Source: CAZBSE01 sp964561115
GTDB lineage: Bacteria; Actinomycetota; Humimicrobiia; Humimicrobiales; Humimicrobiaceae
DNA: 28,429 nucleotides
NCBI GenBank assembly: GCA_964561115.1
Contig: CAZLOE010000013.1
Coordinates: forward strand, 1-28,429
Reading direction: 5' to 3'
Shown here: in pieces, positions 14,581 through 22,502 of the stretch
How positions within the stretch are numbered: the first letter of the stretch is position 1
How the letters are laid out: each line of letters starts with the position of its first letter
Translations under genes and position numbers: made by a program
The notes under the pieces: model-generated
Told to the model about the DNA's origin: nothing
Databases searched by the model: none
The model's input: only the letters and a program-made list of their open reading frames with translations

Positions 14581-15774
14581 TCACTCGTAATTATCGTTTA
14601 CCAGTCTCAATTTATCTTCTTCATCAATAGTATATACTCTGCCTTTCCATGTCATACCATCTCCGTACCTGATATCTAAAATCGACTTCACAGCTATAAA
14701 TAAAAGATATAACATAGCCACCGGATGCAGTAATACATCGACACTCCTGCACTTAAATCTGATGGCAAAGACTATTCTGGTAGTCAGGATGATGATCATC
14801 TGAAGAATTATTATTTCTATTATTAGAGCTGACCAGTTAAAAACAACCCCCAAAGGCAGCATTATAAAAGGACCAAGGAAAACAGTCGCTATTAAAAAAA
14901 TGGCCATTGACATCATAAAAATATTGTAGTCAAAAGCTGCAAATAAAACTCTTGAATAACCCCTTACCACATCCCTAAAACTCCTGTACATCCTGCAGTA
15001 TAAGTTGCTGCGGCCGTCAAAAATCATAAATTTATATCCGCTTCTCTTTACATGTTTTGAGATCTTTACATCTTCCAGAACTTTACCCTTTATAGATTTA
15101 TGCCCCCCGATCTTTCTGTAAACTTCTGACTTAAACATCATAAATTGGCCTATTGCAGTACAGAACATCGCATTTTTTACTTTTCTCATAAGGTAAAGCG
15201 GAAAAAGAGCTAAAATAATATAATTCCCAAATGGCACCATCATCCTCTCATGCATGGTGACCATTATCTGCATGGGGAAAACAGACAATGCATCCACCTT
15301 GTATCTTTCCAGGCATGCAACCGCACTTGATATTGAGTCAGGGAAATGAAGGGTATCCGCATCGGTAAAGATCATATACTTTCCCCTGGCATGTTTTGAC
15401 AGCTGGTGACAGGCAAAAGACTTACCAAGCCATCCCTTCCTTAAGTGCTCTCCTTTGTAAAATTTTACATTGGAATATTTTTTGGAAAGTTTTCTTATTA
15501 TATTTGCAGTATTATCAGTAGAGTTATCATCAAGAACAAGTATTTCTATATTTTTATAGTCCTGTTTAGTGAGAGATACAATACATTTTTTTATGTTTTC
15601 TTCTTCATTCCTGGCAGGAACCAGTACAGATATCAGCGGATTATCTTTTATTATACTGGATGGCAGCTTATATTTTGAAGTGTTTTTAAACAGGATGTTA
15701 TTTATTAAAAAGTTTATAAGAATAAAAAGAAGAATTACGGTTATTGTATATTGATATAATAAAATTACATCCAT
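14581..15774 (-). CDS. membrane-anchored family 2 glycosyltransferase
   Basis: A 397-residue protein: one N-terminal helix (about 8-28), a GT2 catalytic domain, and three or so C-terminal helices. The GT-A fold motifs are complete: ISVLVPARNEEENI (48-61), LVLDDNSTDNTA (79-90), the metal-binding DAD (138-140) in MIFTDADTLHFPDS, and the acid/base ED (234-235) in LEDVKISK. The layout is like hopanoid-associated HpnB or carotenoid-associated CrtQ glycosyltransferases; LRKGWLGKSFACHQ is similar to the corresponding region of those enzymes. The acceptor is unknown; glycolipid synthesis fits its membrane topology and the plsY neighbour, but they are convergent, not co-transcribed. The start ATG lacks a Shine-Dalgarno sequence. 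Confidence 0.88.
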   Translation of the reverse strand: MDVILLYQYTITVILLFILINFLINNILFKNTSKYKLPSSIIKDNPLISVLVPARNEEENIKKCIVSLTKQDYKNIEILVLDDNSTDNTANIIRKLSKKYSNVKFYKGEHLRKGWLGKSFACHQLSKHARGKYMIFTDADTLHFPDSISSAVACLERYKVDALSVFPMQIMVTMHERMMVPFGNYIILALFPLYLMRKVKNAMFCTAIGQFMMFKSEVYRKIGGHKSIKGKVLEDVKISKHVKRSGYKFMIFDGRSNLYCRMYRSFRDVVRGYSRVLFAAFDYNIFMMSMAIFLIATVFLGPFIMLPLGVVFNWSALIIEIIILQMIIILTTRIVFAIRFKCRSVDVLLHPVAMLYLLFIAVKSILDIRYGDGMTWKGRVYTIDEEDKLRLVNDNYE

Positions 15775-15805
15775 TTATTTAATTTATAGAAATTATTGTG
15801 TGATT

Positions 15806-15814
15806 ATTATACCA
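15806..15814 (-). promoter_or_regulatory. extended -10 promoter of the glycosyltransferase gene
   Basis: Reading the minus strand, TGGTATAAT spans 15814 to 15806, a perfect TATAAT with the TGn extension. No good -35 lies upstream, as expected for extended -10 promoters. It is about 32 nt before the ATG and lies in the 73-bp gap downstream of the glutamate synthase operon. Confidence 0.45.
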
Positions 15815-15847
15815 CAGTTTCACAATTCAGGTCTTTTATAGCATCAA

Positions 15848-16621
15848 TCAGTACGCGTAAAGTTTTCCATACGGGCGATGAGAATAAGGTACTAATTTTA
15901 TAAAATCACTTTTAGAGATCTTTTTTCTATCACAGCTAAAAAAACTGCAGTAATTTGCAGTGTAACTTTCTAAAAGATACTTGTCATTATTAGTGAGTTT
16001 GACCTTTTTTACTTCTTTTCCCAGCCTGTGATCTTCTATGTCACCTCTTATATATATTTCACCGCCGTGCATCCCGGTTCCTATATAGTCTCCAGCTATA
16101 ACGGAATCGCCCTCAAAAGGGAAAAAATGCTTTTCCTTTCTATACAGACCTAAAAGTATAATAACACCCCCGGCCATATATTCACCTAAGAAGTTACCTG
16201 CGCTTCCCCCTATTACTATTACCGGTACCTTTTCAAGATATGATTTCATATGAATACCGCCTCTGAAACCGATATTTTTCTCTACATAGATTTCTCCACC
16301 TCTCATCGAATAACCTAAAATGTCACCTGCATCACCATGTATTATGATTCTTCCCGAATTCATAGTATTTCCAATACCATCCTGGCCGTTGCCAAAAACC
16401 TCAATGAAGGGGCCGTCCATAAAAGCTCCCAGGTCATTTCCAGGTGTGCCGTAAATTCTTATAGAAGCACTGCATCTTAGTCCATCACTGATATACCTCT
16501 GGCCAAGTACATTTTTTATGGTGATTGTACTATTATTTCCGCCGCTATTATTCAAGAACTTTCTAATTTTGGAGTTTAGTTTGCGGTATTCTAAATTTTT
16601 TGCGTCAATTGAAAGTCTCAT
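15848..16621 (-). CDS. glutamate synthase GXGXG-domain subunit (GltB3/GlxC type)
   Basis: A 257-residue protein made mostly of the right-handed beta-helix found at the C-terminus of full-length glutamate synthase alpha subunits. Successive G-x-x-G rungs are clear: GTPGNDLGAFMDGP, GNGQDGIGNTMNSG, GDAGDILGYSMRGG, GFRGGIHMKS, GGSAGNFLGEYMAGG and GTGMHGGEIYIRGD. In split enzymes this chain is a separate structural subunit packing against the FMN domain. It is the last gene of the five-gene operon; its ATG overlaps the stop of the oxidoreductase gene by 4 nt (ATGA). The C-terminal extension contains two Cys (NYCSFFSC) of unknown role. Confidence 0.88.
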   Translation of the reverse strand: MRLSIDAKNLEYRKLNSKIRKFLNNSGGNNSTITIKNVLGQRYISDGLRCSASIRIYGTPGNDLGAFMDGPFIEVFGNGQDGIGNTMNSGRIIIHGDAGDILGYSMRGGEIYVEKNIGFRGGIHMKSYLEKVPVIVIGGSAGNFLGEYMAGGVIILLGLYRKEKHFFPFEGDSVIAGDYIGTGMHGGEIYIRGDIEDHRLGKEVKKVKLTNNDKYLLESYTANYCSFFSCDRKKISKSDFIKLVPYSHRPYGKLYAY

Positions 16622-18015
16622 ACTTCTATCCCTTCACCCACGACCAGATGTTTTTTATAATCAGCCGGAAGGTGTATTATTCCAAAATTTTCTCTGGATA
16701 TATTTTCTCTTACACTGCTTATATCTATCTCATTTCTTATGAGTCCCGCATAGATCCCTGCTCTCTCGATATTTCCAACCAGTATTACTCCTATGATCCT
16801 GTTATTTCTTATCACTATTTTCTTATATATATGTTTATCCGGATTAAAATCTTTAAGCACTTCCATATCTTTCTCTCTCTTATCTTCTATGACGGTCAGC
16901 CCCATTGAAATGGACGGGATCTGCAATATTTCAACAGAATTCATAAAAAATCCGCCACTGTACTTTTTATTCCCTCCGGCCATGTTGTTCCCGGCTACTG
17001 CGCCCTGCATTACGGCAAGCGGCCATATGGCTATATTTTTGTTTTCCTTAAGCAGTATATCCAGACCTTCCGCCACGTCCCCGGCAGCATAGATATTTTT
17101 CACAGATGTCTGCATTCGGTCATCTACTAAAATCCCCCTTTTTATTTTAACTTTACCGCCGTAAATAAAACCAGTATTGGGTATGACTCCTACTGCTATT
17201 ACCAGCAGTCTGCATTCCATTTTCCTGCCGTCATTTAACCTGTATCCGGAAATATTGCCTTTTGTAATATAGACCTCTTCAATAGTATTATTTTTATAAA
17301 TTTTGCTGCCCCTGCTTTTTATTTTTTCTTCGATGATCCCTGATGCCTGCCGGTCAAATGTAGCCGAAAGGACCCTGTCTGCAAGCTCTATTATATTGAT
17401 ATCAATACCCATATCCAGAAATGCCTCTGCTGCTTTTAGTCCGATAAGGCCTCCTCCCAGTATTGATATCCTTTTAACACTGTTCTTTTTTAGATAGTCC
17501 TTTATCCTTATGGCATCTCTTAGTGTTGCGAGAGTGGAGATCCCACCAATTTTTTTATAATTCATGCTATCCACGGCATTAAAAGACACAGCTTCTCCGG
17601 AACCTGCACCTGCTGCTCTGATCCTGGGAATAATAGGCTTCCCGCCGCTCGCAATCAGCAGCTTTCTAAATCCTATCCTGCTTCCGTCTTCCACAGTCAA
17701 AGACATCTTATCTGTATCTACAGACTTGACTCTTGTATTTATTCTAATATCTATATTATTAACCCTGTAAAACTCTCTATCCTTAAAAGAAATCCTTTTT
17801 AGATCTACCGATCCGGTCAGGAAGTAGGTTATCATCGGCTTTGAGTAATTTAAATGCTCTTCCTCGGAAAGCACGGTTATCTTTCCTGTTTTATCCAGCT
17901 CCCTTATGCTCTCCGCAGCAGCAAGACCTGCGGCCGAATTGCCTATTATTACATAGTCAATAAGTTTATTATTTTTTTTAGTATTATTTTTTCTTATCAT
18001 TTTAGTTTTTTTCAT
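16618..18015 (-). CDS. NAD(P)/FAD-dependent oxidoreductase of the glutamate synthase cluster
   Basis: A 465-residue pyridine nucleotide-disulfide-reductase-fold flavoprotein. The FAD site is YVIIGNSAAGLAAAESI (Gly25 to Gly30), the NAD(P) site is ISILGGGLIGLKAAEAF (GGGLIG 187-192), and the second FAD motif is IYAAGDVAEG (about 309-318). A CxxC redox disulfide is absent, as in NirB-like and NADH-oxidase-like members. In the operon it probably feeds electrons from NAD(P)H through the adjacent ferredoxin-like subunit to the FMN subunit, replacing the GltD beta subunit. The ATG at 18015 overlaps the ferredoxin gene end by 14 nt; ATG at 18000 is an alternative without a better ribosome site. Confidence 0.88.
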   Translation of the reverse strand: MKKTKMIRKNNTKKNNKLIDYVIIGNSAAGLAAAESIRELDKTGKITVLSEEEHLNYSKPMITYFLTGSVDLKRISFKDREFYRVNNIDIRINTRVKSVDTDKMSLTVEDGSRIGFRKLLIASGGKPIIPRIRAAGAGSGEAVSFNAVDSMNYKKIGGISTLATLRDAIRIKDYLKKNSVKRISILGGGLIGLKAAEAFLDMGIDINIIELADRVLSATFDRQASGIIEEKIKSRGSKIYKNNTIEEVYITKGNISGYRLNDGRKMECRLLVIAVGVIPNTGFIYGGKVKIKRGILVDDRMQTSVKNIYAAGDVAEGLDILLKENKNIAIWPLAVMQGAVAGNNMAGGNKKYSGGFFMNSVEILQIPSISMGLTVIEDKREKDMEVLKDFNPDKHIYKKIVIRNNRIIGVILVGNIERAGIYAGLIRNEIDISSVRENISRENFGIIHLPADYKKHLVVGEGIEV

Positions 18016-18460
18016 TCTCGTCTTTTTCTATGAATTTTAAGGCCTCATTTGGGCAATTCTTAACACACACAGGAATCTCCTCATCAACACAGAGATCGCA
18101 CTTTGAGGCTATTTTTTTACCGGAAAGATCCCTTCTTATCACTCCGTAAGGACAGACCATAATACAGCTCCAGCATCCTACACATTTATCCTCATCGCAT
18201 GTCACAACCCCTGTATTTTTGTTTTTTTGCATAGCTCCCGATATGCAGGCGGCAACACATGGTGCATCTGCGCAGTGTCTGCACTGGATTGCAAAGGAAT
18301 TATAGCCGATTTCCTCCACCAGCACCCTGGGCAGCACATCTATCAATTCCTCCCTGTAAGCCTTTATTATCTTCTTGCTCTTAGAATGCTTTACCTGGCA
18401 GTAGATCTCGCATAACCTGCAGCCTATGCAGTATTCTTCCTGAATATATATTTTCTTCAT
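18002..18460 (-). CDS. 4Fe-4S ferredoxin-type electron-transfer subunit
   Basis: A 152-residue protein with four cysteine groups like those of CooF/HycB/DmsB-type ferredoxins: CIGCRLCEIYC (11-21), CRHCADAPCVAAC, CVGCWSCIMVCPYG, and CDLCVDEEIPVCVKNCP. Sixteen cysteines could hold four [4Fe-4S] clusters. It probably links the flavoprotein (16618-18015) and the FMN subunit (18468-20000). The frame is open to an earlier ATG at 18487, inside the upstream gene, but the ATG at 18460 follows GGTGAGGT at good spacing and starts the natural MKKIYIQEEYC, so it is preferred. Seven nucleotides separate it from the upstream stop. Confidence 0.9.
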   Translation of the reverse strand: MKKIYIQEEYCIGCRLCEIYCQVKHSKSKKIIKAYREELIDVLPRVLVEEIGYNSFAIQCRHCADAPCVAACISGAMQKNKNTGVVTCDEDKCVGCWSCIMVCPYGVIRRDLSGKKIASKCDLCVDEEIPVCVKNCPNEALKFIEKDENEKN

Positions 18461-18467
18461 TTTTACC

Positions 18468-20000
18468 TCACCAGGCCTCTCCGGCATGTTTTATTCCCAA
18501 AACTTCAAGCTCTCTGTCATTTAAACCTATACCTCTAAGGTGTTCCCTGTTTCCCTTAAGGCTTTCAATAGCATTGATACCTGCACCGCCCAGCATCTCC
18601 TTTATCTCCAGAGACCAGCTCCTGAGCAGATTTAACAGCCTTCTGGTACCGATCTCGGGATTTAGCCTTTTGGTAAGATAAGGATCCTGGGTAGCTATCC
18701 CCCAGTTGCATTTACCGGTATAACATTTCTGGCACAGGTGGCATCCCATTGCTATAAGCGCGGCCGTAGCTATATACACCGCATCAGCACCAAGCGCTAT
18801 GGCCTTTATTGCATCCGAGCTAGATCTGATACTCCCGCCGGCAATAATAGATGCCTTATGCCTTATTCCTTCTTCCCTTAATCTCTCGTCAACGGAAGCA
18901 ACTGCAAGCTCTATTGGTATTCCCACATTATCCCTTATGATCTGTGGAGCAGCACCGGTACCTCCCCTGAGCCCGTCTATAGCTATAAAATCAGCTCCTG
19001 CTCTTACAATTCCGCTTGCGATAGGTGCTATGTTATGCACCGCAGATACCTTTACTCCCACAGGTTTAGACCAATCGGTAGCTTCCTTTAAGGCATTTAT
19101 CAGCTGGGCCAGATCCTCAATGGAATAAATATCATGGTGCGGAGCTGGAGACAGAGCATCTGTTCCTTCAGGAATCATTCTGGTATTGGATATGTCTTTA
19201 GTCACTTTCTCTCCCGGGAGATGCCCGCCGATCCCGGGCTTTGCTCCCTGTCCTATCTTGATTTCCACTGCTGAACCTTTGTTCAGGTAATCCGCATCAA
19301 CACCAAATCTTCCGGAAGCAACCTGAATAATTGTGTTTTTTGCATATTCGTACAGGTCTTTATGCATCCCTCCCTCACCGGTATTGTAATAAGTACCAAA
19401 CTGTGAAGCAGCAGCAGCCAAAGATCGGCATGCGTTTAAACTAATGGAACCGTAAGACATAGCTGAAAACATAATGGGAGTAGAGAGTTCCAGCTGCGGA
19501 CTCATCTTTGTCTTCAGCCTGACCCCGGTATTTTTACTGCTTCTGCTTGATTTAAACTCAAGCCGGTCAGGTTTCCTTCCTATAAATGTCTTTATCTCCA
19601 TTGGTTCCCGCAGGGGATCAATGGAAGGATTTGTAACCTGAGAAGCATTAAATAGGATACGGTCCCAGTAAACAGTATATGGCTTATCGCAACCCATTCC
19701 TGTAAGAAGAACGCCTCCTGAATCTGCCTGCCTGTATATATCCCTCAGGTGACTTGCGCTCCAGTTATAATTAGTTCGGAACTGCGATTTTCTTTCCTTT
19801 ATCTTTAAAGCGCCGGTCGGACACAGGCTTTCACATCTGTGACATCCGACACACTTGAGACTATCACTGTATATCATATCCCCTTCACTGTCGTATTCAT
19901 GGACATCATTGGAGCACTGTCTTACACAGACCTGGCAGGATATGCATTTATTTTCATCTCTTTCAATTATAAACTCAGACTGATTAAGTTTTAAAGCCAT
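18468..20000 (-). CDS. glutamate synthase FMN/Fe-S subunit (archaeal-type GltB2)
   Basis: A 510-residue catalytic subunit that forms glutamate from 2-oxoglutarate and ammonia, the ammonia coming from the amidotransferase subunit. It has an N-terminal 2[4Fe-4S] ferredoxin domain (Cys 19, 22, 25, 29 and 50, 53, 56, 60), a feature of archaeal-type rather than E. coli-type enzymes. The FMN TIM-barrel domain follows, with SYGSISLNACRSLAAAA, GEGGMHKDL, GQGAKPGIGGHLPG, LSPAPHHDIYSIEDL, GLRGGTGAAP and IIAGGSIRSS. The cluster motif GCHLCQKCYTGKCNWGIATQ (Cys 420, 423, 426, 431) corresponds to the 3Fe-4S site of glutamate synthases, with one extra Cys. AGGTGA overlaps the upstream stop and serves the ATG at 20000. 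Confidence 0.93.
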   Translation of the reverse strand: MALKLNQSEFIIERDENKCISCQVCVRQCSNDVHEYDSEGDMIYSDSLKCVGCHRCESLCPTGALKIKERKSQFRTNYNWSASHLRDIYRQADSGGVLLTGMGCDKPYTVYWDRILFNASQVTNPSIDPLREPMEIKTFIGRKPDRLEFKSSRSSKNTGVRLKTKMSPQLELSTPIMFSAMSYGSISLNACRSLAAAASQFGTYYNTGEGGMHKDLYEYAKNTIIQVASGRFGVDADYLNKGSAVEIKIGQGAKPGIGGHLPGEKVTKDISNTRMIPEGTDALSPAPHHDIYSIEDLAQLINALKEATDWSKPVGVKVSAVHNIAPIASGIVRAGADFIAIDGLRGGTGAAPQIIRDNVGIPIELAVASVDERLREEGIRHKASIIAGGSIRSSSDAIKAIALGADAVYIATAALIAMGCHLCQKCYTGKCNWGIATQDPYLTKRLNPEIGTRRLLNLLRSWSLEIKEMLGGAGINAIESLKGNREHLRGIGLNDRELEVLGIKHAGEAW

Positions 20001-20012
20001 ACTTTTATCACC

Positions 20013-21239
20013 TCAGACTTTCACGGGCTGGTCATCCAGCTTTACAGATCTTGTCCCGTCTCCTTTTTTCCCCGCAACCTTTTTATTTACAATTCCTATG
20101 ACCGGTTCTCCGCCGTCTGGATGCCATAAAATATCCGGCGAAGGACAGACTTTTCTTATTGAAGCTTCCTCACTGGAAACAAATAGATAATCGTTCTTTC
20201 TTGCTGCAACCAGGGGCCTCAGCTTTATCCTATCATTTAAGGCATACATAAAACCGGTATTCCCCACTATTATGCTGAAAGGACCGTTTATAAGCGCACT
20301 CCCATATAAAATTCTCAGGGCTTTTACCAGTTCTTTATTATCCCGCGGCATCCTTTCTATTTCCTGCCACAAAGGAGAGGCCAAAATCAGGTGGATCATC
20401 CTTATGTCTATTTTTTGCTTCCTTGCTATCAGGTCAAATAAATATGCTATGACTTCAGTATCTGTCGAAAGCGTACATTCATACCCGAATCCGCTTACAA
20501 ACCTCTTATTGGTCCCGTATGATGAAATCTCTCCGTTATGCACAACAGACCAGTCCAGCAGTCCAAAGGGATGTGCTCCTCCCCACCACCCCACGCTGTT
20601 GGTGGGAAATCTGCCGTGTGATGTCCAGATATGACCTTTATATTCATCCACTCTGAAAAACTCTCCAATATCCTCAGGGAATCCTATCCCCTTAAAGATC
20701 CCCATATTTTTCCCACTCGAGATCACATGTGCACCATTTATATCCTTATTTATATGCATAACCAAATTTACAATATAGTCCTTTTCCGCTTCTTTTAAAC
20801 TTTCCTTATTTATGGAGTTGTTATTCTTGCTCCTATTTTTTTTAAAATCATCTTTTATATCCAAAAAATACCTATATACAATAGGCGGATCTGCTATTGC
20901 TGATATTTTTCTAGTAGGTATTTCTTCGCCTAGTAATATTTCAAAACTTCCAGCTATCTCCTCTTCAGTCTGCTTTTTAGCTGCAGAATCATCATAAAAA
21001 ATATGAAACGCCCAACTATCACTAGACTGGGGATAGATACCGTAAGCAGCAAAGCCTCCACCCAGACCGTTAGATCTTTCATGCATAACCGAAATCCCAT
21101 CCATCACCATGCGTCCACTAAATCTACTTCCAGCCTCATTTATCACTCCAAATACTGCGCATCCGGACGGAATCTTATGTCTTGAAAAGTATTCCTGCCT
21201 GTCATTTTTATATTTTTTTATAATATTAAGCTTATTCAT
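20013..21239 (-). CDS. class II glutamine amidotransferase subunit of glutamate synthase (GltB1/GlxB type)
   Basis: A roughly 408-residue class II (Ntn) glutaminase that releases ammonia for the FMN subunit. The nucleophile Cys is in PSGCAVFGV at residue 27 counting from the ATG, so a short N-terminal extension precedes it and may be removed or retained. Downstream are HERSNGLGGGFAAYG, WTSHGRFPTNSVGWWGGAHP and the oxyanion/active-site stretch LLDWSVVHNGEISSYGTNK, all typical of Ntn amidotransferases. Two starts are possible: ATG at 21239 or TTG at 21248; neither has a strong ribosome site, while a perfect AAGGAGG lies 31-40 nt farther upstream inside the leader terminator. It is the first gene of the operon, behind a structured leader. 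Confidence 0.9.
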   Translation of the reverse strand: MNKLNIIKKYKNDRQEYFSRHKIPSGCAVFGVINEAGSRFSGRMVMDGISVMHERSNGLGGGFAAYGIYPQSSDSWAFHIFYDDSAAKKQTEEEIAGSFEILLGEEIPTRKISAIADPPIVYRYFLDIKDDFKKNRSKNNNSINKESLKEAEKDYIVNLVMHINKDINGAHVISSGKNMGIFKGIGFPEDIGEFFRVDEYKGHIWTSHGRFPTNSVGWWGGAHPFGLLDWSVVHNGEISSYGTNKRFVSGFGYECTLSTDTEVIAYLFDLIARKQKIDIRMIHLILASPLWQEIERMPRDNKELVKALRILYGSALINGPFSIIVGNTGFMYALNDRIKLRPLVAARKNDYLFVSSEEASIRKVCPSPDILWHPDGGEPVIGIVNKKVAGKKGDGTRSVKLDDQPVKV

Positions 21240-21278
21240 CTTACTCAAACTTTAAATTTCTCAAATACAATAAAAAAA

Positions 21279-21308
21279 CCTCCTTAAAACATCACCGTTT
21301 TAAGAAGG
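21279..21308 (-). terminator. intrinsic terminator in the glutamate synthase leader (attenuator)
   Basis: On the minus strand CCTTCTTAAAAC pairs with GTTTTAAGGAGG over 12 bp (one G-U) around the loop GGTGAT, followed by seven T. It stands between the operon promoter and the first gene, so unless bypassed it would stop the transcript. Its 5' strand overlaps the upstream hairpin P2. Confidence 0.8.
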
Positions 21309-21355
21309 CTCCTTTACCTTTACCTCTGCTGAACATCTATATTCATACCAGAGAT
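21305..21355 (-). promoter_or_regulatory. two-hairpin candidate ANTAR antitermination target
   Basis: Hairpin P1 (21355-21322): a 7-bp outer stem ATCTCTG / CAGAGGT, a small internal loop, a 5-bp inner stem TGAAT / GTTCA and the hexaloop AUAGAU. Hairpin P2 (21320-21305): stem AAGGU / GCCUU and the hexaloop AAAGGA. Both loops have A1 and G4, the conserved bases of ANTAR RNA targets, and both are closed by a U-G pair. P2's 3' strand is shared with the terminator, so the two are mutually exclusive. The fold was found by eye. Confidence 0.7.
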
Positions 21356-21373
21356 TTTTAAATTTTCATGTAA

Positions 21374-21401
21374 ATAATACCAGTGTATTATTATTTGTCA
21401 A
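21374..21401 (-). promoter_or_regulatory. promoter of the glutamate synthase operon
   Basis: On the minus strand TTGACA (21401-21396), a 16-nt spacer, and TATTAT (21379-21374) with TGG just before it (extended -10). Start near 21367, immediately ahead of hairpin P1. It lies between the aldolase stop and the leader. Confidence 0.65.
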
Positions 21402-21421
21402 ATGTTTCTTTAACGCGGATA

Positions 21422-22414
21422 TTACTGATATGCAGTTTTCATATCCTCAAGAGTCATCGGCTTGTAGTCTCCGGCATGACCGCTGGTCCCAAAGTCAATC
21501 ATTTTCCCCTTGACTATCTGGTAAACTGCTTCCCTTGCAGCTCCGAAATAGGCCCTTGGATCAAAAACATCAAGATGTTCGCTTAGATACTTCCTTACTG
21601 CTCCGGTCATAGCAAGCCTTCCATCAGTATCTACGTTGATCTTTCTAATACCTCTTTTTATGGCTTCCTGGATGCTTTCTATAGGTACACCCATGGTCTT
21701 CTCCAGCTTCCCGCCGTACTTGTTTATAACCTCTATAAGTTCCTTCGGTACCGAAGACGAGCCGTGCATGACCAGCGGAACTCCCGGTATTTTTTCCACA
21801 ACCTTATTTATTATGTCAAGCGCAAGAGTCGGTTTTGCCTTGAACTTATACGCCCCGTGGCTGGTTCCTATAGCAAGAGCAAGTGCGTCTACACCAGTAA
21901 GCTTTATAAACCTTGCTGCTTCATCCGGGTCGGTAAGTTTTACAGCTCCGGAGCCTACACCATCTTCTATTCCGCCAAGTGTTCCCAGCTCACCCTCGAC
22001 AGATACTCCGAATTTGTGAGCGTAATTGACCACTTCTGTAGTAACCGCAACATTTTCCTCAAAATTAGTGGGTGTCTTGGAATCTTCCTTTAGTGATCCG
22101 TCAATCATAACTGATGTGAAGCCCAGCTCGATTGCCAGCTTGCAGGTCTCAAGGCTGTTTCCATGATCAAGATGCAGCACAATCGGTATATCGGGATTGT
22201 CTTCAACTGCTGCAGCGGCAAGATATTTAATATAAGCCATATTGGTATATTCAAGTGCTCCCCTACTCGCCTGTATGATCACAGGTGATTTGGTCTCACT
22301 GGCTGCTCTCATTATCCCCTGAATCTGCTCCATATTATTTACATTGTAAGCTCCAACTCCGTAATTTCCTTTTATAGCTTCATCTAAAACCTGTTTTAGT
22401 GGTACTAATGACAT
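21422..22414 (-). CDS. fba: class II fructose-bisphosphate aldolase
   Basis: Zinc-dependent aldolase of glycolysis and gluconeogenesis, converting fructose 1,6-bisphosphate to DHAP and glyceraldehyde 3-phosphate. The 330 residues cover the whole TIM barrel. Catalytic Asp83 and Zn ligand His84 are in VLHLDHGNS; VEGELG (Glu140, Glu142), GTSHGAYKF (His186) and VMHGSSSVP (His217) supply the other Zn and phosphate contacts; NVDTDGR near 258 is the second phosphate loop. A tagatose-bisphosphate specificity cannot be excluded by eye. AAGGAGG is ideally spaced before the ATG. A TGGTATAAT extended -10 lies 45-53 nt upstream. The next gene on the strand is the glutamate synthase operon, behind its own promoter. 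Confidence 0.93.
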   Translation of the reverse strand: MSLVPLKQVLDEAIKGNYGVGAYNVNNMEQIQGIMRAASETKSPVIIQASRGALEYTNMAYIKYLAAAAVEDNPDIPIVLHLDHGNSLETCKLAIELGFTSVMIDGSLKEDSKTPTNFEENVAVTTEVVNYAHKFGVSVEGELGTLGGIEDGVGSGAVKLTDPDEAARFIKLTGVDALALAIGTSHGAYKFKAKPTLALDIINKVVEKIPGVPLVMHGSSSVPKELIEVINKYGGKLEKTMGVPIESIQEAIKRGIRKINVDTDGRLAMTGAVRKYLSEHLDVFDPRAYFGAAREAVYQIVKGKMIDFGTSGHAGDYKPMTLEDMKTAYQ

Positions 22415-22458
22415 CGTTCCTCCTTATAAATATATATTTCTATATTAAAATTTTTATA

Positions 22459-22467
22459 ATTATACCA
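22459..22467 (-). promoter_or_regulatory. extended -10 promoter of fba
   Basis: TGGTATAAT on the minus strand from 22467 to 22459, identical to the nonamer in front of the glycosyltransferase gene. The -35 region is weak. Predicted leader about 40 nt. Confidence 0.45.
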
Positions 22468-22502
22468 TTAAAGATATTAATTTCTACGGCCAAAAATTCC
22501 TT

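Noticed and set aside
21301..21360. The leader of the glutamate synthase operon as a glutamine riboswitch (glnA type).
   Set aside because: The conserved core sequences of that riboswitch are not visible, whereas the two A1/G4 hexaloops and overlapping terminator fit an ANTAR target.
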